Source: Saprospiraceae bacterium UBA2365 | Lineage (GTDB): Bacteria > Bacteroidota > Bacteroidia > Chitinophagales > Saprospiraceae | Length of the DNA: 37,972 nucleotides | Direction of reading: 5' to 3' | Assembly: GCA_002344345.1 (NCBI GenBank) | Contig: DDTL01000110.1 | Span: 1 to 37,972 of the forward strand | Shown: one piece after another, positions 16,409-25,609 of the stretch | Position numbering within the stretch: the stretch's first letter is position 1 | How the letters are laid out: each line of letters starts with the position of its first letter | The notes under the pieces: generated by a model | Told to the model about the DNA's origin: nothing | What the model saw: only the letters and a program-made list of their open reading frames with translations | The model's database searches: none | Made by a program: the position numbers and the translations under genes

Positions 16409-16874
16409 ATCATTGATTTGTTAAACTGAACATCCATAGCATTCAAAAATCCGTACGATCCTTTATCAATATCCCTGCGAAAATATACAAAGTGATCTAT
16501 TGAACAAATTTACCGTTTAGTATTTTCACAAAAATTTAAAATATTATTGGCAAAAGTAGGGTAAAGGGGAATTTGATAATTTGATCATTCGGAAATTCGT
16601 AAAATTGTATTCATTTATGGTTAAAAAACTGCTTTTTTCTCCCAATCTGTGTGAGATCAGTGTATAACACCTGGGTGCTTTCGATGGAAAAATCAAGTTT
16701 GAGTCTGCTCCGAAAAGTCTTTGCCCCCCAAATCGCTCAAAAAGGGGACTTTTATTTGCTGGTTTTCAACCGTTTCCCTTTAATCTTGTGATGATCTTTG
16801 ACATCAGGAGGTTGGAGTAAAAAACGATTGAAAACCAACAAATCGGACTTTTCGTAGTAGACTCAATTTTCAAA
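16409..16874. other. intergenic region with MITE-like element
   Basis: About 466 bases without a gene. The second half is the inverted-repeat element at 16698-16866. The first half (16409-16690) is AT-rich and shows nothing recognisable. Confidence 0.6.
16698..16866. mobile_element. MITE-like nested inverted repeat, about 170 bp
   Basis: The outer arms TTGAGTCTGCTCCGAAAAGTC (16699-16719; written in two blocks it is TTGAGTCTGCT plus CCGAAAAGTC) and 16846-16866 match at 19 of 21 positions. The inner arms at 16755-16775 and 16822-16842, which share GGTTTTCAA, also match at 19 of 21. The right arms are 3 bases apart; the left arms are 35 apart because of a C/G-rich insert with its own CCCC...GGGG hairpin. 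No coding capacity. This fits a non-autonomous transposable element or a large structured repeat. Confidence 0.6.
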
Positions 16875-17387
16875 CTATTTTTTTCTTTCCAACCCTTTCA
16901 TCATCCGAAAAACAGACTTTCTCACATTTTCAGTCAATCCTGTAAAGAAATCGTCTTCCAGAAGTAACTGCAGTTCGCTTTTCAATCCCGGATATATTTT
17001 TGCCACTTCACACATCAATTTGAAAGCATTGTAACGAAGAGAAGCCTGGAGAGTAGGATTTATCCAGATTTGGACACAATATTCAAATACTTCGCCGGCC
17101 ATTTCGGGTTCAATTTGCATTTTCGACAGCAAAATCAGCAATTCCCTCTGTTGCGGGCCTGGCTTTTTGGGTAAAGCATCCACAAAATCTTTTATTCTGC
17201 CCATGATCCTCGGATCATTTTCAGTGATGCACGACCACAATAACCAGGCAGCTCTCCACGCATATTCCGGATCATCCGAAAGCGCCATCCCAACCAATTC
17301 GTCAAACATTTCAGGATGTGTCTCCATCCAGGAGATCATCCCCTTTTTATTGGTATTCGTAAGAATTTCTTTCAACATAGCAGACAT
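16875..17387 (-). CDS. HEAT-repeat-like alpha-helical protein
   Basis: The protein is 170 residues, all helical by composition, with repeated two-helix units of the ARM/HEAT type: DDPEYAWRAAWLLWS and LQASLRYNAFKLMCEVAKIYP are typical. No enzyme motif and no signal peptide, so it is probably a cytoplasmic binding protein. The start at 17387 (MSAML) lies only 11 bases after the stop of the GH13 gene at 17399, so the two are probably co-transcribed, although the functions do not suggest a link. The stop codon lies 9 bases from the MITE-like repeat. The partner is unknown. Confidence 0.65.
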   Translation of the reverse strand: MSAMLKEILTNTNKKGMISWMETHPEMFDELVGMALSDDPEYAWRAAWLLWSCITENDPRIMGRIKDFVDALPKKPGPQQRELLILLSKMQIEPEMAGEVFEYCVQIWINPTLQASLRYNAFKLMCEVAKIYPGLKSELQLLLEDDFFTGLTENVRKSVFRMMKGLERKK

Positions 17388-17398
17388 GATCCTGAATA

Positions 17399-18784
17399 CT
17401 ACTGTTTTTTGAGGACATAAAAACTAAAGGCGTTGAAAGACAACTGATCACCCAACTGAATCGTTTGATCATTCATCACATTGATCCATGAACTGTTTTT
17501 AAGCTCAGCCGGAACAGGATAACTGACTTGTTGATTCCTAACATTTACCATTAGGAGCAATTCGCTTTCTGCATCTGATTTTTTTAAACATGCAATGTCG
17601 GTGTGACTATAAACCTTACTGGTGCCTGTTTTTGCCGTTTTTGAAGAGGCATAAAACTGTAAAATCTTTTGATAAGAAGCCAAAAGGGCAGGATTTGCAG
17701 TCCAGTTGATCGACGAAGGCGTGAAAAAAGGCACTGTTTGTGCTGTTCCAACCTCCTGACTACCATAGATCAATGGAACACCGCCCGTAAAAATAGTGAT
17801 CACAGAAGCCGACAATGCGCCATTGATCCCGTTGAATAAGGTAACCGGTGTTGCATCCCAGGCAGATTCATCATGGTTGGTAGTGAAGCGGACCCAATGC
17901 TTTCCTACCGGGATATTGTTGTATTCGCTTTGATGTGCAGTAAAGATCCTGGCTGCGGATTGTCCCTTGTAAACATCCTTGATGGCACTGTAAAATCCCC
18001 ACCCAAAATTGAGGTCGAAACCGGCATTAAAGTGATTTGTGCGGTTGCCTTCAGCAAAAAAGATCAGTTTTCTGTCGGGTATCATTCTGAGGGAATCGAT
18101 CGCCTGTTTCCAAAAATCATAGGGTACGCCATCAGCATAATCACATCTGAATCCGTCTACATTCGCTTCCAATACCCAAAATTTCATGGCATCGATCATC
18201 GCTGCCCGCATGTTGGAATTGTCATAGTTCAGATCCGCTACATCCTGCCAATTGGTTCCTGCCGGATGAATGATATTTCCTGAGGCATCCTGAGTGTACC
18301 AGTTTTTATCGGATATCCATGGATTGTCCCAGGAGGTATGATTGGCCACCCAGTCCATCATGATGGCGATCCCTTTTTCGTGTGCCGCGTCTGTCAGTTG
18401 CCTGAGGTCAGCCAAAGTCCCGAATTCAGCGTTCACGGCCGTATAATCCTTCACTGAATAGGGAGAATTGACCGAATTGATCTGTCCGATCGGATGAATC
18501 GGCATCAGCCAGACTACATTGATACCCAGTTTTTTAATTTCATCCAGCCGGCTTTTCACAGCCTGAAGATTTCTGTCCGGACCAAATGCCCGAAGATTTA
18601 CTTCATATAATATTACCTCTGCAGCATCCGGTACCTGATCAAACGGTGTGCTGTATTGTTTGTATTTTTCAACGGGTTCCGGAATAACAGGTTGTTCCGT
18701 TTTGGTGCATGCAAGCTGGAAATAAATCGGGATGAAAACTAAAAATAACAGGGTTTTCAGTCTAAAATGAGGAATAAGAATCAT
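17399..18784 (-). CDS. alpha-amylase family (GH13) lipoprotein
   Basis: The protein is about 461 residues from the ATG at 18784; the TTG just before it is less likely. A lipoprotein signal peptide ends at FQLAC (Cys26), so it is probably anchored in the outer membrane. The GH13 barrel motifs are all present: DWVANHTSWD (about 144-153), GFRCDYAD (nucleophile Asp215), FFAEGNR (acid/base Glu245) and TNHDESAW (Asp305). It likely hydrolyses alpha-glucans such as starch or glycogen fragments. No susC/susD-like partners are nearby, so it is not in a typical polysaccharide-utilisation locus here. The HEAT-like protein gene follows 11 bases downstream. Confidence 0.9.
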   Translation of the reverse strand: MILIPHFRLKTLLFLVFIPIYFQLACTKTEQPVIPEPVEKYKQYSTPFDQVPDAAEVILYEVNLRAFGPDRNLQAVKSRLDEIKKLGINVVWLMPIHPIGQINSVNSPYSVKDYTAVNAEFGTLADLRQLTDAAHEKGIAIMMDWVANHTSWDNPWISDKNWYTQDASGNIIHPAGTNWQDVADLNYDNSNMRAAMIDAMKFWVLEANVDGFRCDYADGVPYDFWKQAIDSLRMIPDRKLIFFAEGNRTNHFNAGFDLNFGWGFYSAIKDVYKGQSAARIFTAHQSEYNNIPVGKHWVRFTTNHDESAWDATPVTLFNGINGALSASVITIFTGGVPLIYGSQEVGTAQTVPFFTPSSINWTANPALLASYQKILQFYASSKTAKTGTSKVYSHTDIACLKKSDAESELLLMVNVRNQQVSYPVPAELKNSSWINVMNDQTIQLGDQLSFNAFSFYVLKKQ

Positions 18785-19380
18785 CAATTTAAAGTTTGAA
18801 TATAAAACTACATGATTTTATCCTGATGATTGCATTTTTTAAGCAAAATATGTGAATTTGCAAATCGGATCACAAATCAGAATTTGTCCAATACCTCAAG
18901 CTGATTGAAAAACCCTTTAAACATGAATTTAGAACTGAAAGAGTAAATGAATGGTGTGAATGACATGAAATCCAGATACTTTAAAAGCATATAAAATGCT
19001 GACAATTTTGTTATTAAGCATGGTTAAAAAAATTATAATTTGCTGGTTATCAAAAAATAATCCAGGTATTTGTTTAGAATGATAAAATTGATATACTTTT
19101 ACATTGTATTTCCCCGATTTTTTGATGGATTCAACTGATTGAGTCGGATCTTAAAATGTTTTGGCAGCAATAGACGAAAGTTTTGTATCTTATACCATGA
19201 ATTTTAGTGTGGTTTCAGGCTTATATATTAAAATTTGCCATGAAGCTTTTGTTCTTATTTGTATGATTTTTTTTGATATTTTTTATTATCTGATACAAAT
19301 TTAATATCTGGTTTTCCTTTAAGGAACCGGTGGAAAGAATCTATCCGAAAGGGGAAAAGTTAATTTAAAAATTGTTTCAT
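18785..19380. other. divergent intergenic region GH13/peroxidase
   Basis: About 596 AT-rich bases between divergent genes. I found no ORF, no repeat and no perfect TAnnTTTG box on either strand. It must hold the promoters of both genes, but they could not be placed. Confidence 0.45.
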
Positions 19381-22300
19381 ATGAAGCTGATCTATACTTT
19401 ATTATTTTTCTGTTTTATGATATCTGCGCAATGGATATCAGCACAAAACAGGAGCATCAACGGTTACGGAAATAATGTGACCAATCCTGAATGGGGAACT
19501 CCCGGTGATGCTATGATCTGGAATACTGCGATTGGTTTTGCCGATGGTTATAGTACACCCGCAGGACAAAACAGAAAGGGTACCCGGGAACTGAGCAATA
19601 TTATTTTTGCCCAGGATAAACTGATCAATGAGCCTATGGGTTTCAGTGATTTCAATATCGCCTTTGGTCAGTTTATTGATCATGAAGTGACACTGGTCAG
19701 GGAAATTGCTACTGAACCATTCAATATAAATGTTCCGATGGCTGACCCTTGGTTCGATCCGAATGGGACAGGTACTTCCATCATTCCCTTTTTGAGGAGT
19801 GAATATGTGGAAGGCAGCGGAACCGGCCCCGGTAATCCAAGACTTTTTCCGAATAGTGTCACTGCATATATCGATGCTTCGGCGATCTATGGTTCTGATG
19901 AATATACAGCCAACTGGCTTCGGTCTTTCACCGATGGTAAGCTCAGAACTTCCAGAGGCAATTTATTGCCATTTAATACGATCACAGGTGAATATGAAGC
20001 ACCTTTTGATCCTGCAGCGCCGGTATTGGAATACCGTCCCAATAATTTTATAGGGTTTGTTGCCGGTGACACCCGGCTCAATCAAAACTTACTTCTTATC
20101 ACGATGCATACGCTGTGGATGAGAGAGCATAACAGACAATGTGATCTGGTTAAAGCTGAAAATCCCGGTTGGACAGATGAACAGATCTACCAAAAAGTCA
20201 GGAAGATCGTAGGGGGAATGGTCCAATCCCTGGTTTTTAATGAATGGCTGCCATCATTAGGGGTACATGTTACTGAATATAACGGATACAAGCCAGAAGT
20301 CAGGACTCAGATATTCAATGTTTTTTCAGCTGCTGCACTCAGGTACGGACATACCATATTAAATTCAAATATTGCCAGACTAAACCAATTTGGACATATC
20401 ATCGATGAAGGCAATGTTAAATTGAAGGATTCCTATTTCAAACCCGAGCTCATTCTGGAAAGTGAAGGCATTGATGTGTATGTTAAAGGGATGTGCCACC
20501 AGACACACCAGGCATTGGATGCTAAAGTAATGGATGACCTCAGGAATTTCCTGTTTGGTCAACCCGGTTCAGGAGGAATGGATCTGGCAGCCTTGAATAT
20601 TCAAAGAGGAAGAGATCGGGGATTACCAGATTTCAATACATTGAGGGAAAATTTCGGTTTACCAAAACTGACGAGTTTTGCACAGATCAGCAATGATCCC
20701 CAGACTGTTCAGCAACTATACGTAGCCTATGAAGGGAATATCAATAACATCGATGCCTGGGTGGGTTTACTGGCTGAAAAGAAAAACGCAGGTTCATTGT
20801 TCGGTTATACGCTGAATAAGATCATGCAGGCTCAATTTGAACAATTGAGAGACGGCGACAGATTCTATTACCTCAACGACGAAGGATTGACGCAGGAGGA
20901 AAAAGACATGATCACCAATACCCGTCTGGCAGATCTCCTGAATCAAAATTCAGATATGCCTTCCGTCTCAGGAAATATGTTTTATGCAGTCGCTCTTGCA
21001 GATCAGATCCGGACCATTAACGGGATGGACAACAATCTTGATCAATATACCTGGGCGTCAACAAATTCATTATTGAATCATGATATGCCTATGATGTATG
21101 AAGACGGAATGTCCTCTCCGGCAGCCCCGGAAAGAAGAAATGAAAGAGAGATAAGTAATATTGTATTTGATCAAATTGGAGAAATGCCTAATTCGTATGG
21201 TTTGAGTTCCTTTGTTTTTGCATTTGGACAATTACTTGACCATGATTTTGCATTAACACACTTATCCAAAAATGAACCCTCCAATATTCCTGTGCCTAAG
21301 TTTGATCCATTTTTCGATCCGTTTGGAACAGGCACGAAATTCATTCCTTCTACGAGATCTGAATTTGTTCTGGGCACTGGCACTTCACCGGAAAACCCCA
21401 GGTTATTTAATAATGCGATTACAGGGTACATTGATGCATCTTTTTTATATGGTTCTGATTTTGAGAGGACAAGATGGATAAGAGCATATGTTGACGGAAA
21501 ATTCAGAACTTCAGCCGGCAATTTACTTCCTTACAATACAATCGATGGAGAATATGAAAGCCCGGTAGATCCGAATGCACCGCACATGGATCGTGCCATT
21601 GTGCCTCCTGACGGTAAATGGTTTGTTGCGGGAGAATCAAGGGCAAATGAACAACCCATACTGGCAGCAATGCATACTTTGTTTGTCAGAGAACATAACA
21701 GAATTTGTGATGAATATAAAATTAAACATCCCGAATGGGTGGATGAACAGTTGTTCCAACATGCCAGACGAATGGTGATCGCCTATTTTTCCAATATAGT
21801 ATACCATGAATGGTTACCCATACTGGGTGTACATTTACCTGCCTATACCGGATACAAACCGGATGTTAATCCTCAGGTAACCAATATGTTCACCGCTGCA
21901 GCATTCAGATTTGGACATACGATGGTCAATCCGGTCATCGAAAGGATCGGTGCTGATTGTGAGATACATGAGAAGGGACATCTCAATTTCAAGGATGTGT
22001 TCTTTGCTCCCGCGCTGATCAGAGAAGTGGATGGAATAGAGCCGTTTATGATTGGTTGTGTGAATAAACCACAGCAACAATCTGATGCACAGGTAGTCAG
22101 CGATTTGCGCAATTTTCTTTTCGGCCCTCCGGGAGCAGGCGGTATGGACCTGGTTGCCCTTAATATCATGAGGGGCAGAGAACGTGGAATCATGGATTAT
22201 AACTCAACCAGGGAGTATTACGGTTTGCCAAGAATGACCAGTTTTGGAAAAGTATCCGATAACTTTGAGACGAATCTTAAACTTTGCGAAGCATACCAGT

Positions 22301-22845
22301 GTGATATCAATAATGTGGATGTTTTTACCGGAATTCTTGCCGAAAAACATTTACCAGGTTCAATTTTTGGAGAATTGATGAATGCAGTATTGTTAAAACA
22401 GTTTACGGCTCTGAGAGACGGAGACCGGTTCTATTTTGAAAATGATCCTGCTTTCACCCAGGAAGAAATTGATATTATCAGAAGTACCAAGATGGGTCAT
22501 ATCGTATTACGAAATACAGATATTGAGTGCATTCCGACTGAAGATGTATTCTTTTATACTCCGATTACATCTGATGAAGAAGTTTTGGTTCAGCATGGAC
22601 AGTTGAATGTATTCCCTAACCCGAGTTATGGTGTTTCACAGGTTTCTGTCAATTATCCTTATGCTGAAAATGCCAGCCTGAAGGTATTTAATACCCTGGG
22701 TCAGATGGTTGAAAACCTGGCGGTGTCTTTGTATGAAGGTGACAATAACGTCAGACTGGATTTGCAGAATTTGCCTGATGGTTTTTATACAGTGATTCTT
22801 GAAGGAAGCGAACTGACCAATTCTGTTAAAATACTCAAACAATAG
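19381..22845 (+). CDS. secreted double-domain animal-type heme peroxidase, T9SS
   Basis: The protein is about 1154 residues from the ATG at 19381 (the TTG at 19372 is disfavoured). It has a signal peptide ending near WISAQ, two complete animal-type (myeloperoxidase/peroxidasin) heme peroxidase domains (about 25-540 and 550-1050), and a C-terminal type A T9SS sorting domain (about 1075-1154, starting VFPNPS and ending in a lysine-rich VKILKQ). Domain 2 is canonical: GQLLDHD (distal His621, Asp620), RANE (Arg754, Glu757) and RFGHTMVN (proximal His846). Domain 1 has GQFIDHE (His101), RLNQN (Arg232, Gln235) and RYGHTILN (His324), so one heme-linking Glu and one calcium-site Asp differ. It is probably at the cell surface or released, oxidising halides or phenolics. 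A strong terminator follows. Confidence 0.92.
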   Translation: MKLIYTLLFFCFMISAQWISAQNRSINGYGNNVTNPEWGTPGDAMIWNTAIGFADGYSTPAGQNRKGTRELSNIIFAQDKLINEPMGFSDFNIAFGQFIDHEVTLVREIATEPFNINVPMADPWFDPNGTGTSIIPFLRSEYVEGSGTGPGNPRLFPNSVTAYIDASAIYGSDEYTANWLRSFTDGKLRTSRGNLLPFNTITGEYEAPFDPAAPVLEYRPNNFIGFVAGDTRLNQNLLLITMHTLWMREHNRQCDLVKAENPGWTDEQIYQKVRKIVGGMVQSLVFNEWLPSLGVHVTEYNGYKPEVRTQIFNVFSAAALRYGHTILNSNIARLNQFGHIIDEGNVKLKDSYFKPELILESEGIDVYVKGMCHQTHQALDAKVMDDLRNFLFGQPGSGGMDLAALNIQRGRDRGLPDFNTLRENFGLPKLTSFAQISNDPQTVQQLYVAYEGNINNIDAWVGLLAEKKNAGSLFGYTLNKIMQAQFEQLRDGDRFYYLNDEGLTQEEKDMITNTRLADLLNQNSDMPSVSGNMFYAVALADQIRTINGMDNNLDQYTWASTNSLLNHDMPMMYEDGMSSPAAPERRNEREISNIVFDQIGEMPNSYGLSSFVFAFGQLLDHDFALTHLSKNEPSNIPVPKFDPFFDPFGTGTKFIPSTRSEFVLGTGTSPENPRLFNNAITGYIDASFLYGSDFERTRWIRAYVDGKFRTSAGNLLPYNTIDGEYESPVDPNAPHMDRAIVPPDGKWFVAGESRANEQPILAAMHTLFVREHNRICDEYKIKHPEWVDEQLFQHARRMVIAYFSNIVYHEWLPILGVHLPAYTGYKPDVNPQVTNMFTAAAFRFGHTMVNPVIERIGADCEIHEKGHLNFKDVFFAPALIREVDGIEPFMIGCVNKPQQQSDAQVVSDLRNFLFGPPGAGGMDLVALNIMRGRERGIMDYNSTREYYGLPRMTSFGKVSDNFETNLKLCEAYQCDINNVDVFTGILAEKHLPGSIFGELMNAVLLKQFTALRDGDRFYFENDPAFTQEEIDIIRSTKMGHIVLRNTDIECIPTEDVFFYTPITSDEEVLVQHGQLNVFPNPSYGVSQVSVNYPYAENASLKVFNTLGQMVENLAVSLYEGDNNVRLDLQNLPDGFYTVILEGSELTNSVKILKQ

Positions 22846-22861
22846 AATGAACTTCTAATAA

Positions 22862-22899
22862 AAAAAAGAGGCTGACCGATGAGGTCAGCCTCTTTTTTT
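22862..22899. terminator. bidirectional Rho-independent terminator
   Basis: AGAGGCTGACC, loop GATGA, GGTCAGCCTCT form a perfect 11-bp stem with an A-run before and a T-run after. It sits 16 bases past the peroxidase stop and before the 3' end of the convergent gene at 22916, and can serve both strands. Confidence 0.93.
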
Positions 22900-22915
22900 A
22901 TGAATTGGAATCTTT

Positions 22916-23899
22916 CTACAAAGTCAGCAAAAATCCAATCGTGAAGTTGGCATGCCAGTCAAAAACAAAGGTTTTGCAACCTGTACCTTCTATGATGTTT
23001 TTATAGATATTCAAACCTGATTTCATTTTAGCACCTTCAGCTTTATATTCGCCGGGATTTTTCAGGACGGTGTAGCGCTCTTCGCCTTCACGACCTTGTT
23101 TTGCCAGTTCAAAAGGAATACCGCCGATGATAAAACAATACTCGGTTTTATCCGCCGGAACCGTTTTGCTGATCTCTTTTACCTTGGTGGCAACTTCATC
23201 GTCCGGCGTATTATTGTTGTAATACTTTGCACCGAAAGTTTCCTTTCCGATGATCTTATTGCCTTCCATCCAGCTGATCTTGGTATTGCCTGAACCGATA
23301 TCCACTACGAATGCATTGGTTTCAAAGCCTTTGGGCAAAACGGATTTTAATGCCAGTTGGGCTTCCTTTTCAGGCGTAACTTCATTCACAAAATATTTCA
23401 TTTTTTTGAGTTCATCGATGATCATTTGAGTAGCAGGAACGGATTTTGCGCCTGAACTGACCACGAAATGAATTTCCTTGCCCGGAACTCCAAAATCCAG
23501 CATGCCTGAAATATACTTTTTCAGTCCGTTTCTGACATCTTCATTGGTAGCCATTCCATCGTACACGAGGCTGTTGCCAAATTCTGCCTTTTCCAGTGTC
23601 CAGTTTTTATTTTTGTCAATGCGGATAATGAAGCTGTTGAATCCCGCGGCGCCCAATTCCACGACGCCCTTGAGTTTTCCATTGACAGGAGCTTCAGGTG
23701 TGAACTCAAAACTTTTGATAGCGGCATCCGGATTGATCGCATTGATCGCTTCGTCGGTCTGTACATTTTCGGTATTTTCAATTTTTTCTGCTTCAGCATC
23801 AGCAGTTTCAGTTTTTGGCAGATATTTTTTAAATACAAAAAACAGAACGACCATCAATGCCAGAACAATGAGGATTTTTGAAAGCGTAGTTAATTTCAT
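22916..23899 (-). CDS. membrane-anchored Ppx/GppA-like actin-fold protein
   Basis: The protein is 327 residues with an N-terminal membrane anchor (about 7-24), an acidic linker (30-55) and an actin-like ATPase-fold domain. Two phosphate-loop motifs are visible, VVELGAAGFNSFIIRI (79-94) and VVDIGSGNTKISW (198-210), as is an IIGGIPFEL segment (257-265). NEVTPEKEAQLALKSVL (172-188) resembles the I-S-G-E-E-E-A-R-L segment of exopolyphosphatase/guanosine pentaphosphatase proteins. It is shorter than Ppx and has Glu for the first-loop Asp. With a cleavable or anchoring N-terminus, the domain would lie outside the cytoplasm, which is unusual for this fold. The activity is uncertain. Confidence 0.5.
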   Translation of the reverse strand: MKLTTLSKILIVLALMVVLFFVFKKYLPKTETADAEAEKIENTENVQTDEAINAINPDAAIKSFEFTPEAPVNGKLKGVVELGAAGFNSFIIRIDKNKNWTLEKAEFGNSLVYDGMATNEDVRNGLKKYISGMLDFGVPGKEIHFVVSSGAKSVPATQMIIDELKKMKYFVNEVTPEKEAQLALKSVLPKGFETNAFVVDIGSGNTKISWMEGNKIIGKETFGAKYYNNNTPDDEVATKVKEISKTVPADKTEYCFIIGGIPFELAKQGREGEERYTVLKNPGEYKAEGAKMKSGLNIYKNIIEGTGCKTFVFDWHANFTIGFLLTL

Positions 23900-24297
23900 A
23901 AATAGTGATTTGAAAATTAAATGATTGGTTAGTTAATATGTTTGTTTTATCTGAATAGAAGAATCATTTTCTTCTTAAACAATAGCCTTTAAACGTTAGA
24001 TGAGGATAGAATAGTTCAAATATTGACATTATTTTAAACTTAAAATTATTGCAAAATCCTTTCATTTTAAAGACATTTCAGTTGAATTAGTTTTGGCAAA
24101 TAAGAATGCAGCTAATTATTTTAACCGACACAGACATGATTTATCATTTTTCAGCAATCAGGAACGATTTTTGTTAATCTTTGTTAATAATGTATCTTTT
24201 TGCAGGCTTCGCTCATCTTTTTAACGTTTTATTCAATTTTACTCTGAATCCTGCGCATTATATTTGCGCCTCATTTAAAATACACTGATAAAAAACT
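23900..24297. other. divergent intergenic region
   Basis: About 398 AT-rich bases. Apart from the promoter at 24170-24200, nothing is recognisable. Confidence 0.45.
24170..24200 (+). promoter_or_regulatory. Bacteroidota-type promoter of the thioredoxin-fold gene
   Basis: TTTG (24170-24173), 19 bases, then TATCTTTT (24193-24200), one base off TAnnTTTG. The predicted start lies about 90 bases before the ATG at 24298. Confidence 0.55.
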
Positions 24298-25482
24298 ATG
24301 ATGAAGAATTTAATACTGTTTGTTTCCTTGTTGTTTCTCAGTCAGTTAGTTTTTGGACAGGGAATGAAATTTTTTGAAGGAACGTATGAACAGGCATTGG
24401 TTCAGGCAAAACAAGAGGGAAAGCTTATTTTTGTGGATGCTTACGCCGAATGGTGTGGCCCATGCAAAAGAATGAAAAATTATGTTTTCCCGGATAAAAA
24501 AGCCGGAGATTTCTATAATAAGCACTTCATCAATATGGCATTCGATATGGAAACGCAGATTGGCAAGGAATTGAATCAAAAATTCAATGTCAAGGCATAT
24601 CCGACCTTTCTTTTTATCAATAGCGATGGTAAAATATTATTCAGGGAAGTTGGAGGAAAAACGGTAGAACTGTTCATTCAAATGGGGGAGGAAGCCTTAA
24701 AGAAGGATGACAGGACGGCTGATTTTGAGAAGCAATACAAAGAAGGAGTTCGGGATTACGTTTTTATGTTGAATTATGTAAAGAACCTCAACAGGGTAGG
24801 CAAACCTGTATCTGCTATAATATATGATTATCTTTCCGGAGATCACGGACTTACTAATGCTCAGAAAGCCAATATTATTTTCGAGGGTACCACGCATTGT
24901 GACAGCAAACTATTTGACCAACTGACAAGCCCTGAAATCCGGAAAAGTATCGTGGAAATGCATTCAGAAGAGATATTTGACCAGAAAATATTTGAGGCTT
25001 GTTGGGCAACTGCTTCCAAGGGTTTCGAATTTAATGTGCCTGAACTGATCGGGGAGGCTAAGATGAAATATAAAAAATTCAGTAAAGGGGATGATAAAAA
25101 ATTCTCCCTGGAAGTTGATCTGGATCAGGCTCAAAAGACCCTGAATCCTGAAGCATATCAAAAAGCAGCTGAAGAATACCTGAAGATTTTAAAGACTTCG
25201 CAGGAGAAAATAGACTTTATGTTGGATATGAAAAATATCTTTCTGCAACATCAGGGCATTGCTGATTATGCTGAAAATACGCTTAAGCAAATGGTAAAAA
25301 AAGAAAAATCCATTGAATCCAATATAGGTTATGCCAAAATTTTACTCCTGAATAAAAAATATGAGGACAGTGTTCCATATCTTAACACGGCATTAAAAAT
25401 GGCTGAAGAAAAGAGCGACAGGGAAAAAATATTGGAGATCAATAAACTGATCAGTTCTGTTGACAGAATGATCAGAAAATAA
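24298..25482 (+). CDS. exported thioredoxin-fold protein with C-terminal helical repeats
   Basis: The protein is 394 residues. A signal peptide (1-20, ending LVFG) sends it to the periplasm. The thioredoxin domain (about 22-135) carries the active site EWCGPCKR (Cys53, Cys56) and the cis-Pro segment KAYPTFLF. The remainder (150-394) is alpha-helical and ends in a TPR-like unit. It probably acts in thiol-disulfide exchange or reduction of exported proteins; the long helical tail suggests a bound partner. A second thioredoxin-fold protein of the same design starts 127 bases downstream, so the two may work together. There is an ATG pair at 24298 and 24301; either could be used. Confidence 0.85.
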   Translation: MMKNLILFVSLLFLSQLVFGQGMKFFEGTYEQALVQAKQEGKLIFVDAYAEWCGPCKRMKNYVFPDKKAGDFYNKHFINMAFDMETQIGKELNQKFNVKAYPTFLFINSDGKILFREVGGKTVELFIQMGEEALKKDDRTADFEKQYKEGVRDYVFMLNYVKNLNRVGKPVSAIIYDYLSGDHGLTNAQKANIIFEGTTHCDSKLFDQLTSPEIRKSIVEMHSEEIFDQKIFEACWATASKGFEFNVPELIGEAKMKYKKFSKGDDKKFSLEVDLDQAQKTLNPEAYQKAAEEYLKILKTSQEKIDFMLDMKNIFLQHQGIADYAENTLKQMVKKEKSIESNIGYAKILLLNKKYEDSVPYLNTALKMAEEKSDREKILEINKLISSVDRMIRK

Positions 25483-25609
25483 TACCATATTGATTTTGAA
25501 CTTTAATTGTATGAGAAGCCTAAAATTATTATCTTGCCGAGCGGTTTTGGCAGGAAATCATGTGGGAATAAAACTTGTTTAGGTCTATCAAAGGAAATAG
25601 TCTGAGAGA

